A stretch of 54,794 nt of DNA from Gammaproteobacteria bacterium (lineage in GTDB: Bacteria; Pseudomonadota; Gammaproteobacteria; Xanthomonadales; SZUA-36): positions 1 to 54,794 of the forward strand of contig JAJRYF010000074.1 of NCBI GenBank assembly GCA_024275935.1, written 5' to 3'. The notes under the pieces were generated by a model. That model saw only the letters and a list, made by a program, of their open reading frames with translations. It did not search any database and had not been told where the DNA came from. Position 1 is the stretch's first letter, and every line of letters starts with the position of its first letter. Positions 1-7,792 of this stretch are shown here, piece by piece. Made by a program: the position numbers and the translations under genes.

Positions 1-84
1 AAAAGTCATTTCGGCGTAGTCACCGATGTAAAAGCGACCGCCTGATTCATTTTCATAAAACTTTATTTTTTGATCTGAATGCAC
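1..84 (-). CDS. GNAT-family N-acetyltransferase, N-terminal fragment (runs off the left edge)
   Basis: Only the first 28 codons are in the window. The minus-strand frame starts at a GTG at 84, just after the stop of the upstream gene (TAG at 88-90), with GAGG about 9 bases before it. The visible peptide contains GGRFYIGDYAEMTF, which resembles the first beta strands of small YjdJ-type GNAT acetyltransferases, a family that usually continues with an acetyl-CoA-binding RGxGxG loop. That loop would lie outside the window. The spacing of three bases suggests it is the third gene of an operon with the AhpD-like protein and the aminotransferase. The family call rests on a short stretch and is an inference. 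Confidence 0.5.
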   Translation of the reverse strand, partial: MHSDQKIKFYENESGGRFYIGDYAEMTF

Positions 85-87
85 TGC

Positions 88-681
88 CTACCCTCGGTGT
101 TTGCCACCATCCCAACCGCCCTGGCTGAGAACTCGTTGACCCATTTCTATTGCGGGTTTTTCTATCTCGGTGGCCATGGAGTCATTCCAGCGGTTAAGAA
201 AACCATAAAGACTGATAGCGGCGAGCATTTCTACGATTTGATCATCATTCCAGTATTTTTTTAGCTCACCCATGATTTGTTCATCTACTCCATTAGGAAT
301 AGAGCCGGCGGCGAGGGCGTAATCGAGGCCAGCTCGTTCCGCGGCAGTATATAGTGGGCTGGTTTTATACTCCCAGATTGCATCCAGTTTTTCCTGCTCG
401 ACTGCATGCAGATTAGCGGCAATCAATGAATGTGCTTCGCAGTATTGGCAGCCAGCAGCACGGCTGGCGAAATGTGCCAGTAGGCGTTTGAAACCGGGAT
501 CAACGGCGCCCTCTGGGTCCATTACCGCTTCAGTTAAAGCTCCAAAGGCTTTTACTATTTGCGGCCGCCTTTGCATAGTAAGCAAACTGTTGGGAACAAA
601 CCCAAGAATGCGCTCGAAAATCGCAAAATCTGCGGCCAATTCAGGGGTGGTATCTGCCGGTAGAGGTTCAAGGTGAGCCAT
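88..681 (-). CDS. Carboxymuconolactone decarboxylase / AhpD-like protein
   Basis: A 197-residue all-helical protein of the CMD/AhpD superfamily. The redox-type motif CQYCEAH (CxxC followed by His) lies near residue 77, and the C-terminal signature NRWND, typical of peroxidase-related CMD proteins, lies near residue 164. Members are alkylhydroperoxidase-like enzymes or decarboxylases, and the substrate here is unknown. The start at 681 was chosen because AAGGA sits 6-7 bases before the ATG; an upstream in-frame start at 753 would overlap the preceding gene and has no such site. It lies 25 bases after the aminotransferase and 3 bases before the GNAT gene, so the three are probably co-transcribed. 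Confidence 0.85.
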   Translation of the reverse strand: MAHLEPLPADTTPELAADFAIFERILGFVPNSLLTMQRRPQIVKAFGALTEAVMDPEGAVDPGFKRLLAHFASRAAGCQYCEAHSLIAANLHAVEQEKLDAIWEYKTSPLYTAAERAGLDYALAAGSIPNGVDEQIMGELKKYWNDDQIVEMLAAISLYGFLNRWNDSMATEIEKPAIEMGQRVLSQGGWDGGKHRG

Positions 682-706
682 GATTTTTCCTTTCGTGATA
701 CTGGTA

Positions 707-2218
707 TTAGGCAGCTTCGCTAGTGGCTGTCTTGGATGTTTTGGTTGGGCCATTTAAAACTGCATCGCGGGTGGCCTCTACAATTAAATCAACTTCAGCG
801 GAGGTGATCATAAAGTGGGGGGTATAGCGGAGTGAATTCTCACCTCCGTGAATAACATTCACACCCTGCTTACGCATATATTCTTCGCTGGAATTGGCGC
901 CGTAGCCTTTGTAGTTGTCGCCATCTAACTCGACAGAAAATAATAGACCAGTGCCTTGTATTTTGGTTATGCGGCCACCCATTTCGGTTTTCAATGCAGT
1001 TAGCTTTTGCAGGAATTCCTGCCCCCGAACCCGAATGTTTGCGCGTAACTCAGGGGTGATTGAGTTGAGTACCGAGCAGGCTACATCTAGCGCTCTGGGG
1101 TTGGTAGTCATGGTGTTACCGTAAATGCCTTTTTGGTAAAGGTTTGCCGTAGCGGTAGTCATAGCGAGTACCGAGAATGGATACTGCCCGGCATTTAAGG
1201 CTTTGGAGTAAGTTTCCATATCTGGTGGTGGCAGGTGCTCAAACCCGGGGTAATCAACAATCGATAACACTCCATGAGCTCGGATTCCAGCTTGAATGGA
1301 GTCCACTAGAAATAAAGATCCATGCTGCTCGGTTAGCTCTCGCGCCTTGGCATAAAACTCAGGGCTGATAGCCTGACCGGGATTGCCCTCTCCCATAACT
1401 GGTTCCATAAAGAAGGCTTCAATAAATATTTCACTGTCTTCGGCCCACTGATAAACTTGCTCTAGTTGCTCAATGTCATTGGGTTCTACAGTGATTAAAC
1501 TATCGTTATCACGAAAGCTGGCCAAATATTTGGTATAGGTCTCTCTGGTGGAGTCGGAAAACTGAGCCGGCCTGTCGGTGCGTCCGTGAAAAGCCCCGGA
1601 TAAACCGAGCTTGCGGATTGTTCGGCAAGCTTTGGGGCCACCTGGGTCGGTCATCAGCTTAGCGTTGATGTCGGCAAGTCTAGCGGCTACGGTAACGGCT
1701 TCTGAGCCGCTATTTAAGCACAGGAACTTACTGAAGGGGCTGCCGCCGCGACTGTGGCCAACTTCTTTGCGCAAGGCCGCAATAAATAATTTTTGCGATA
1801 TATTGGGGGTCATTATATTGGCCATAGTGTGGGGCTTTGCCATCGCTGCTAATACTGACTCGGGTGCATGTCCAAAACCAAGCATGCCATAGCCACCATT
1901 ATCGTGTACTACGGCTCCTTTTAGGGTGACCATCCACGGACCGGCGGCGGCGGCGACAACAAATGGGTTGATTGCATCGTCGGCATAAAAGTTCACATAA
2001 CCATCTTGGATGTTTGTAATCTGCTCAGCTTCGTCCAGTAATAATAGCTCGGCATCATCTTTTTTGAGTCTGCCGAAAACCTCTGCAGCGGCATCAATGG
2101 CGCGCAATAGTGAGGCATCGGTTTGGGCAAATTCCAGGATAATTTCATCGCTCAGGCCGCTGGTTAATGCCGCCCCGCCGAATTTACGCATACTATTAAG
2201 TTTGTCGATTGCACCCAT
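707..2218 (-). CDS. Class III pyridoxal-phosphate aminotransferase
   Basis: A 503-residue fold-type I PLP enzyme. Seen directly: the PLP-phosphate-binding region LNSGSEAVTVAARLA, the FHGRTD loop, the cofactor-nitrogen Asp in LFLVDSIQAG, and the Schiff-base Lys in YSKALNAGQYPFS. The family usually has DEVQTG at the Asp position, so DSIQAG is a variant that may reflect unusual substrate use. The family moves an amino group from an omega-amine or amino acid to a keto acid; the substrate cannot be read from sequence. The start at 2218 has GGAG 10 bases upstream (TTGCGGAGAACAAAACATG). It is the first gene of a probable operon with the AhpD-like and GNAT genes. Confidence 0.85.
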   Translation of the reverse strand: MGAIDKLNSMRKFGGAALTSGLSDEIILEFAQTDASLLRAIDAAAEVFGRLKKDDAELLLLDEAEQITNIQDGYVNFYADDAINPFVVAAAAGPWMVTLKGAVVHDNGGYGMLGFGHAPESVLAAMAKPHTMANIMTPNISQKLFIAALRKEVGHSRGGSPFSKFLCLNSGSEAVTVAARLADINAKLMTDPGGPKACRTIRKLGLSGAFHGRTDRPAQFSDSTRETYTKYLASFRDNDSLITVEPNDIEQLEQVYQWAEDSEIFIEAFFMEPVMGEGNPGQAISPEFYAKARELTEQHGSLFLVDSIQAGIRAHGVLSIVDYPGFEHLPPPDMETYSKALNAGQYPFSVLAMTTATANLYQKGIYGNTMTTNPRALDVACSVLNSITPELRANIRVRGQEFLQKLTALKTEMGGRITKIQGTGLLFSVELDGDNYKGYGANSSEEYMRKQGVNVIHGGENSLRYTPHFMITSAEVDLIVEATRDAVLNGPTKTSKTATSEAA

Positions 2219-2315
2219 GTTTTGTTCTCCGCAATTTTTACTAATGGCCGAAAATGATAACCGGCTGGAAAAGCCAGCAGGATACCACATGCTGAGCTAT
2301 TGTTGCTTGTCTCTA

Positions 2316-2338
2316 TTGAACCTCAATCCCCAGATAGA
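2316..2338. repeat. Inverted copy of the 21-bp repeat flanking the queG 3' end
   Basis: Its reverse complement contains TATCTGGGGATTGAGGTTCAA, which matches 20 of 21 bases with the copy at 2465-2485. It lies in the 232-bp gap between queG and the aminotransferase gene. The rest of that gap (2219-2450) holds a small GCTGG/CCAGC hairpin at 2264-2278 and no gene that I can support. Confidence 0.7.
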
Positions 2339-2450
2339 AACACGGATACTGCAACATGCTCTTGATTCCATAGCAAAACAAAAAATAACCGCCGAACCTA
2401 CGGGTGCGACTCATATTTTTTATTTCACCGTGAAACCAATGCCATACACA

Positions 2451-3593
2451 TCATATCGCGCCTATATCTGGGGATTGGGGTTCAATCTCTATCTGGAGAT
2501 TGGGGCTCAAAGCCCAGCTAATATGTTCATTCAGCATTTCACTGCTAGATGGTATTAGTTCCTGTAACTGTGTTTGAAGGGCAGTGCTGATGTCTGAGCC
2601 CAGGTTGTTTGAGCTGAGCGCATTACCAGCGGCTACAACGAGATTGCGTTGCCAACTCTCAAAACCGATTCTACGGATGGCGCTGCCATTCATTTGTTCC
2701 AAGAATTTACTTTCGTCCCAGTTTAATAATTCGGCCAGTTTTGGAGCATCCAGTGGTTCGCGGATATTAAAAGCTGGTTCTTGGCTGGTTTTAGCGAAGC
2801 GATTCCAGGGGCAAATAGCCTGACAATCATCACAACCATATATACGGTTACCAATGGCTTGTCGAAATTCCATCGGAATAGGGCCCTTGTGTTCAATAGT
2901 AAGATAAGAAATGCAGCGTCGCGCATCAACTTTATAGGGGGCAATAATTGCCTGGGTTGGGCAGATATCAATACAGCGAACGCAGTCACCGCAATGATCG
3001 CTAGCGGCAATGTTTACTGGCAGCGGCAGGTCGGTGTAAATTTCACCCAAAAAGAACCAGCTACCAGCTGTTTTATTGAGCAAATTACTGTGTTTGCCAA
3101 TCCAGCCAAGACCAGCCTTTTCTGCTAAAGCCTTTTCCAGTACCGGTGCGCTATCAACAAATACCCGGTATGAAAACGCGCCGATAGCCGCTTCAATTTT
3201 ATTAGCCAGCTTCTGTAGGCGCTTGCGCATAAGCTTGTGGTAATCGCGCCCCAGTGCATAACGAGAAATAATCCCGGTCTCCGGTTGCTGTAATAGTTCC
3301 AATGCATCACTGGCCGCAGGCGGCAAGTAGTCCATCCTCACTGAAATTACGCGCTGGGTGCCCGGTACCAGCTCAGCTGGGCGTGAGCGTTTGCTGCCGT
3401 GGCGCTGCATCCATTCCATGTCGCCGTGGCAGCCATCTTCTAGCCACTCTAGCAGCCATTTTTCATGTTGCTGTAAGCCAGTGTCGGTAATCCCGGTTTG
3501 TTGAAATCCAAACTCGCTCGCCCATTGTTCGATTTGGCCTGCCAATCTGGCAAAATCTTTTGAGTTTAGCTGGTCGAGAGTTTTCGGTAACAT
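2451..3593 (-). CDS. queG: Epoxyqueuosine reductase QueG
   Basis: A 380-residue cobalamin- and iron-sulfur-dependent reductase that turns epoxyqueuosine into queuosine at position 34 of tRNAs, the last step of the pathway. The catalytic Asp region VFVDSAP is near residue 147. One [4Fe-4S] motif, CGDCVRCIDICP, spans about residues 201-212; the Cys of CDDCQAICPW near 254-261 plus Cys227 form the second cluster. Length matches the family (about 380). It is divergent from nnr, as in E. coli. The start at 3593 fits homologues although no clear ribosome site precedes it; the longer frame to 3722 would run across the nnr start. Its last codons lie inside a tandem 25-bp repeat. Confidence 0.96.
   Translation of the reverse strand: MLPKTLDQLNSKDFARLAGQIEQWASEFGFQQTGITDTGLQQHEKWLLEWLEDGCHGDMEWMQRHGSKRSRPAELVPGTQRVISVRMDYLPPAASDALELLQQPETGIISRYALGRDYHKLMRKRLQKLANKIEAAIGAFSYRVFVDSAPVLEKALAEKAGLGWIGKHSNLLNKTAGSWFFLGEIYTDLPLPVNIAASDHCGDCVRCIDICPTQAIIAPYKVDARRCISYLTIEHKGPIPMEFRQAIGNRIYGCDDCQAICPWNRFAKTSQEPAFNIREPLDAPKLAELLNWDESKFLEQMNGSAIRRIGFESWQRNLVVAAGNALSSNNLGSDISTALQTQLQELIPSSSEMLNEHISWALSPNLQIEIEPQSPDIGAI
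2465..2510. repeat. Two tandem 25-bp repeat units encoding the QueG C-terminus
   Basis: TATCTGGGGATTGGGGTTCAA at 2465-2485 is followed at a 25-bp period by TATCTGGAGATTGGGGCTCAA at 2490-2510 (19 of 21 identical). On the minus strand these units encode the last residues of QueG. A third, inverted copy lies at 2316-2338, so an RNA across the region could pair the arms around a loop of about 126 bases. Confidence 0.7.
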
Positions 3594-3633
3594 GATGGTA
3601 TGGCAAAGTAGGTAGGTGGCATATAATGGGCGT

Positions 3634-5169
3634 ATGAATGATAACACGCAAGCCCCTTTGGCTCTGTATACAGCAGCCCAGGTTCGTGAACTGGACCGAC
3701 AGGCAATTGAAATCCATGGCATACCCGCTTATGTTTTGATGCAGCGGGCGGCTGAGTTTATGTTTGCACAATTACAGGAACGGTATGCTGATTGTCAACA
3801 CTGGCTGGTTTTATGTGGGGCTGGTAATAATGCTGGTGATGGCTATGTAATCGCACGCCTGGCAAGTCAGTCTGGTTATAAAGTGAGTGTTGTTGGGTTA
3901 AAGGCTGCAGAGGCGCTTTCTGGCAGTGCGTTGCAAGCAGCAACTGATTGGCAAGCGGTTGGTGGCGAGGTTATTGAGTGGACAACCGAGTTGGATATAT
4001 CTGCCGACTTGATAGTTGATGCCATCCTTGGAACCGGCCTTGATCGCCCCCTGCAGGGGAGCTATCTGGAAGCTGTACAATGGTTGAATCAACAAGCAGC
4101 GGTGATTGCGGCGGTTGATATTCCCACCGGCCTGAACGCCGATACCGGGGTTGCCCAAAAGGATACGGTACAAGCAGATATATGCTGTACATTTATTGGC
4201 TGTAAACAAGGCTTATTGACTGCTGATGCACAGGCTGTCTGTGGTGAGGTTTTATTTGATGATCTGGCAATACCAGTAGAAATTTATACAGCCTTTCCAG
4301 CCGCTGCCAGAGTGTTAGCGGCGGAGCCTGAGTTACTAAGCCCTCGAAATGCAAATTCATACAAAGGTAACTATGGCCGCTTATTACTTTGTGGCGGCCG
4401 AGCTGGTATGTCCGGGGCAATATTGTTGGCTGGTGAAACTGCTCTGCGGGCTGGTGCCGGGATGGTTACTCTGGCAACCGACGCTGAGCATGCGGCCCTG
4501 CTTAACCTTAACCGTCCAGAGCTAATGGTGGCTGCGGTCCCGGACTCTGCAGCCCTGAATGTAATTTCCACAACGGCAAGCGTGTTCGCTATCGGTCCTG
4601 GTATGGGCACTGGAGACTGGGGTCGGTTTTGTTTTGATACCCTGGTTAATATAGATGATAAAAGGCCATTGGTAGTTGATGCCGATGCCTTGAACCTGTT
4701 GGCAGAAAAGCCATTGCAGAGGAAGCACTGGGTGCTGACACCCCACCCGGGCGAAGCTGGCCGCTTACTGGGAATTTCTGCCACGCAAGTGCAGCAGGAT
4801 CGATTTAGCGCAGTGCGCCAGTTGGCAGAAAAGTACCAGGCCGTGGTCGTACTTAAAGGCAGTGGCAGCCTGGTGGCTGATTATAAGCGTCGCAATCAGG
4901 CAGATGAAATAGTGGTAGATGTTTGCCCCTTCGGTAACCCCGGAATGGCCAGTGCGGGCATGGGTGATGTGTTGACTGGTTTGATTGCCGCTTTACTAGG
5001 GCAGGGCTTGGCTTGTTTGCCGGCTGCCAGGCTGGCGGTAGTAGTTCACGCCCAGGCCGGTGACTGGCTGGCCGAGCAGGAAGGCCAACTAGGCTTGCTT
5101 GCCGGTGATATGCCAGAAGTGATCAGGCAGTTACTAAATTTACAGGATTCGGTGTATGCCAACCAATAG
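3634..5169 (+). CDS. nnr: Bifunctional NAD(P)HX epimerase / ADP-dependent NAD(P)HX dehydratase
   Basis: A 511-residue fusion that repairs hydrated NADH and NADPH. The N-terminal YjeF-type epimerase domain (about 1-215) shows the NNAGDGYVIA motif; the C-terminal ribokinase-like dehydratase domain (about 225-505) shows LTPHPGEAGRLLG and GNPGMASAGMGDVLTG near 432-448. The length equals that of E. coli Nnr. ATG at 3634 is preferred to the in-frame GTG at 3616. TATAAT lies at 3622-3627, only 6 bases before this ATG, so the message may be nearly leaderless. The start is 40 bases from the divergent queG start. It overlaps tsaE by 14 bases. Confidence 0.95.
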   Translation: MNDNTQAPLALYTAAQVRELDRQAIEIHGIPAYVLMQRAAEFMFAQLQERYADCQHWLVLCGAGNNAGDGYVIARLASQSGYKVSVVGLKAAEALSGSALQAATDWQAVGGEVIEWTTELDISADLIVDAILGTGLDRPLQGSYLEAVQWLNQQAAVIAAVDIPTGLNADTGVAQKDTVQADICCTFIGCKQGLLTADAQAVCGEVLFDDLAIPVEIYTAFPAAARVLAAEPELLSPRNANSYKGNYGRLLLCGGRAGMSGAILLAGETALRAGAGMVTLATDAEHAALLNLNRPELMVAAVPDSAALNVISTTASVFAIGPGMGTGDWGRFCFDTLVNIDDKRPLVVDADALNLLAEKPLQRKHWVLTPHPGEAGRLLGISATQVQQDRFSAVRQLAEKYQAVVVLKGSGSLVADYKRRNQADEIVVDVCPFGNPGMASAGMGDVLTGLIAALLGQGLACLPAARLAVVVHAQAGDWLAEQEGQLGLLAGDMPEVIRQLLNLQDSVYANQ

Positions 5170-5668
5170 CCCAACAGAATTGATCTATTGGCACTGTCCG
5201 CTAGAGAGCGATACCCATAATTTGGCGCGCGAACTAGCAACGGCAGTAATTAAAGAGCTTGCCAGGAGTGACGGTAAGGGATTTACCGCCAGCATCTGGC
5301 TACAGGGAGAGTTGGGGGCTGGTAAGACCACTCTGGTGCGTGAGTTATTGTTGGCATTGGGTGTTGCTGGCCGGATCAAGAGTCCAACCTATGCTTTGAT
5401 TGAAGAGTATCAAGGTGCATTGGTAGCGGGTTTGGGGTTAGTGCACCTGGATTTGTATCGGCTTTGCGATGCAGAAGAACTAGAGTATATTGGCGTGCCC
5501 GAAATACTAGCGGGCAAGCTGACGCTAATCGAATGGCCACAACAGGGGCAGGGCTGGCTACCAGAGGCAGATTTGGTGATTAAAATAGATGACCGGGATG
5601 GTGGTCGGATGTTGGAATTGCAGGTGCAGTCAGAATTAGGCGCAAAATTGCTACCAGTTTCTAGCTAA
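5156..5668 (+). CDS. tsaE: tRNA threonylcarbamoyladenosine biosynthesis ATPase TsaE
   Basis: A 170-residue P-loop ATPase that works with TsaB and TsaD to form t6A37 on ANN-decoding tRNAs. The Walker A motif GELGAGKTT is at about residues 51-59. The family signatures SPTYALIEEY, HLDLYRL and LIEWP follow. The start overlaps the 3' end of nnr by 14 bases, which implies translational coupling. At 170 residues it is slightly longer than E. coli TsaE (153), mostly from an N-terminal extension. Confidence 0.95.
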   Translation: MPTNSPTELIYWHCPLESDTHNLARELATAVIKELARSDGKGFTASIWLQGELGAGKTTLVRELLLALGVAGRIKSPTYALIEEYQGALVAGLGLVHLDLYRLCDAEELEYIGVPEILAGKLTLIEWPQQGQGWLPEADLVIKIDDRDGGRMLELQVQSELGAKLLPVSS

Positions 5669-5687
5669 TTAATCTATCTACAGGTTT

Positions 5688-5715
5688 TTGCAAGAAAAAA
5701 CATCTTCGATATACT
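5688..5715 (+). promoter_or_regulatory. Probable sigma-70 promoter of amiB
   Basis: TTGCAA at 5688-5693, a 16-base spacer and TATACT at 5710-5715 match the consensus at 4/6 and 5/6 positions. It lies in the 92-107 bp gap after tsaE and would give a leader of roughly 40-55 bases. Read by eye; not scored against a background. Confidence 0.5.
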
Positions 5716-5775
5716 TGATTTTTTACTAGAAAACACGCATTATTCGAATATATTACATAAGTGCAGATGGTGTTC

Positions 5776-7101
5776 ATGCAAAAATGGCCGTACAAATGGA
5801 GTTTGATAGGGTTGCTGCTACTGCTGGCAACCACAACTGTCGGCGCAGTTCCTGCAAGCGAAATTCAGGGTTTACGGGTTTGGACCGACCCGGAAAAGAC
5901 CCGTGCTGTTTTCGACCTTAGTGAGAGCACCAGTTATAAACTGTTTGAACTTACAAACCCAAATAGGGTGGTTTTAGATCTCGCATCTGCCAAGCTTAAA
6001 GCCAGCCCTCAGCTGGACCCCAAAACTGCTGGAGTAATTCAGGCTGTGCGTTATGGTAAGCCGGATAATGGCAAGCTACGGGTAGTGCTAGATCTTGCTA
6101 AGGCAGTCAATCCCCGGAGTTTTTTGTTAGCACCTATCGGTGATTATGGTCATCGCTTGGTAATAGATTTATACCCGCAAGAAAAAACCAGTGCCCCAGC
6201 TGTGGTCAAATCAGTTAAAACTATAAAGAATAAGCCTGACCGGGATGTGATTATCGCAGTAGATGCAGGTCACGGCGGTGAAGACCCTGGCGCTATTGGT
6301 GCCAGCAAGTCGCTGGAGAAAGACTTAACCTTGCAAATTGCCCGGGAGCTAAAAAAAGCAATTGATGCTCGTCCCGGTATGCGTGCGGTAATGATTCGCG
6401 ATGGCGACTACTATATCCCGCTGCGGCAACGCTTTGCTAAAGCCCGTAAACATCGGGCCGATATGTTTGTATCTGTACACGCTGATGCTTTTCATAAACG
6501 CAATGTTTCCGGTAGCTCGGTATTCATACTCTCGCGCCGTGGTGCTAGTAGTGAAGCGGCACGCTGGCTGGCAACCAAGGAAAATCAATCTGACCTGGTG
6601 GGTGGCGTAACTCTAGAAGATAAAGACAATGTACTGGCTTCGGTATTACTGGATTTATCGCAGAACGCTACTATGGAAGCCAGTGGTCATGCAGCAACCC
6701 AGGTGTTCGAGAGTTTAAGAAGGTTTGGCAAAACCCATAAAAAACGGGTTGAGCATGCAGCCTTTGTAGTGCTTAAATCACCAGATGTACCTTCAATGCT
6801 GATCGAAACCGGTTATATCACGAATCCAAATGAAGAAAAAAAGTTGAAAAATCCCAAGCACCAAAAGAGTCTGGCTGCCGCAATTGCCAGTGGTATTGAA
6901 CAACACTTCCAGCAAAAGCCTATTCCAGGTACCTGGATAGCAGCCAACCGCAAGGTCTCCCGGCATATAGTTGCCCGTGGTGATACCCTTGGCGGGATTG
7001 CGCAGCGTTATAACATCAACCTGAGCAAGCTACGCAAGATTAACCGTCTTAAAAATGATAACATCTCTATTGGTAAGGAATTAGTGATTCCTGCGAGTTA
7101 G
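5776..7101 (+). CDS. amiB: Periplasmic N-acetylmuramoyl-L-alanine amidase with LysM domain (AmiB type)
   Basis: A zinc amidase that cuts the peptide stem from peptidoglycan during daughter-cell separation. In order: a signal peptide (LIGLLLLLATTTVGA), an AMIN domain (about 28-135) for envelope localisation, the amidase_3 catalytic domain (about 155-375), and a C-terminal LysM domain (about 396-440, HIVARGDTLGGIAQRY). Zinc and catalytic residues are visible in DAGHGGEDPG, the Glu of SLEKDLT, SVHADAF and LIETGYITNP. The frame also allows GTG at 5761 and ATG at 5767; 5776 gives the neatest signal peptide, but no start has a strong ribosome site. Position between tsaE and mutL matches E. coli amiB. 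Confidence 0.93.
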   Translation: MQKWPYKWSLIGLLLLLATTTVGAVPASEIQGLRVWTDPEKTRAVFDLSESTSYKLFELTNPNRVVLDLASAKLKASPQLDPKTAGVIQAVRYGKPDNGKLRVVLDLAKAVNPRSFLLAPIGDYGHRLVIDLYPQEKTSAPAVVKSVKTIKNKPDRDVIIAVDAGHGGEDPGAIGASKSLEKDLTLQIARELKKAIDARPGMRAVMIRDGDYYIPLRQRFAKARKHRADMFVSVHADAFHKRNVSGSSVFILSRRGASSEAARWLATKENQSDLVGGVTLEDKDNVLASVLLDLSQNATMEASGHAATQVFESLRRFGKTHKKRVEHAAFVVLKSPDVPSMLIETGYITNPNEEKKLKNPKHQKSLAAAIASGIEQHFQQKPIPGTWIAANRKVSRHIVARGDTLGGIAQRYNINLSKLRKINRLKNDNISIGKELVIPAS

Positions 7102-7165
7102 TTTTTGTTCTTGGGGTGGCGTACACTGTTACCAGAAGGCGATAATAATCAATGTAGGAGTTTGC

Positions 7166-7651
7166 TTATTTCTGCCCTTTCAACCACCTCATCTGCCAAG
7201 TCAACATAATCAAAAAAACTACAAAAATACCCATAAATGTCTTCTGCAGAAAGGGATCTCTCAATGAATTTACGATGGGTGCTGTTGGAGGAAAGCGTGT
7301 GAGTATTTCAGTGGCTGTGGGTAGTAGATGAAATAAGATGGTGCTGGAATAAAATAGGTTTACAGCATATTTATTCCACGATTTAAAAAACGCAGTTTTT
7401 TCTGCTAACACGCCCGCAAAAACTGTCAGTAGAGTCAGAATTCCCAGTACATGCGCTACATGAAAACTACCGTGCTTGAAAATAGCGAGAGATGAAGCAG
7501 CCGTAATAACTGTCACTGCCAAATAAACTTTACCTGTTAGCGGGGCATAACTTATTTGTTTGTGTTGCCAGAGTAGTTTGAAGCCACTAATTAAGGCGGT
7601 TATTCCAAAAGTTGTGTGTAAAACTCCGATGGGACTCAGTGTCATATCCAT
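7166..7651 (-). CDS. Small four-helix membrane protein, DUF2306-like
   Basis: A 161-residue protein with four or more hydrophobic segments (about 7-25, 40-58, 65-85 and 130-155) and short loops containing several His residues, among them LHTTFG, FKHGSFHVAHVLG and FHLLP. The layout resembles DUF2306-type predicted membrane proteins, whose function is unknown; His in membrane segments could suggest a haem or metal role, but that is speculation. It is on the opposite strand to the amiB-mutL operon it interrupts, with about 65 bases to amiB and 141 to mutL, so it probably arrived as an insertion. No terminator is obvious at either side. Confidence 0.7.
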   Translation of the reverse strand: MDMTLSPIGVLHTTFGITALISGFKLLWQHKQISYAPLTGKVYLAVTVITAASSLAIFKHGSFHVAHVLGILTLLTVFAGVLAEKTAFFKSWNKYAVNLFYSSTILFHLLPTATEILTRFPPTAPIVNSLRDPFLQKTFMGIFVVFLIMLTWQMRWLKGQK

Positions 7652-7754
7652 TTTTGGGATGGATCCTATATGATTTAATAGAGATGCCTTAAAATAGGTA
7701 TAATAGCAAAAAGCTCAGCTTCCAATAGGTTTTTGCCAAAACGCCAAATCCGTT

Positions 7755-7783
7755 CTGACTTTTTATACCGCTGCAAGTATGAT
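7755..7783 (+). promoter_or_regulatory. Probable sigma-70 promoter of mutL
   Basis: CTGACT at 7755-7760, exactly 17 bases, then TATGAT at 7778-7783. Transcription would begin about 3-5 bases before the mutL ATG at 7793, giving a very short leader. A second TATAAT at 7699-7704 lacks a good -35 element. Confidence 0.45.
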
Positions 7784-7792
7784 ATTGCTCAA

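Noticed and set aside
2010-2558. 182-codon plus-strand frame over the aminotransferase start and the repeat region
   Set aside because: It lies antisense to the aminotransferase and queG ends, has no recognisable domain and owes its length to the repeat region.
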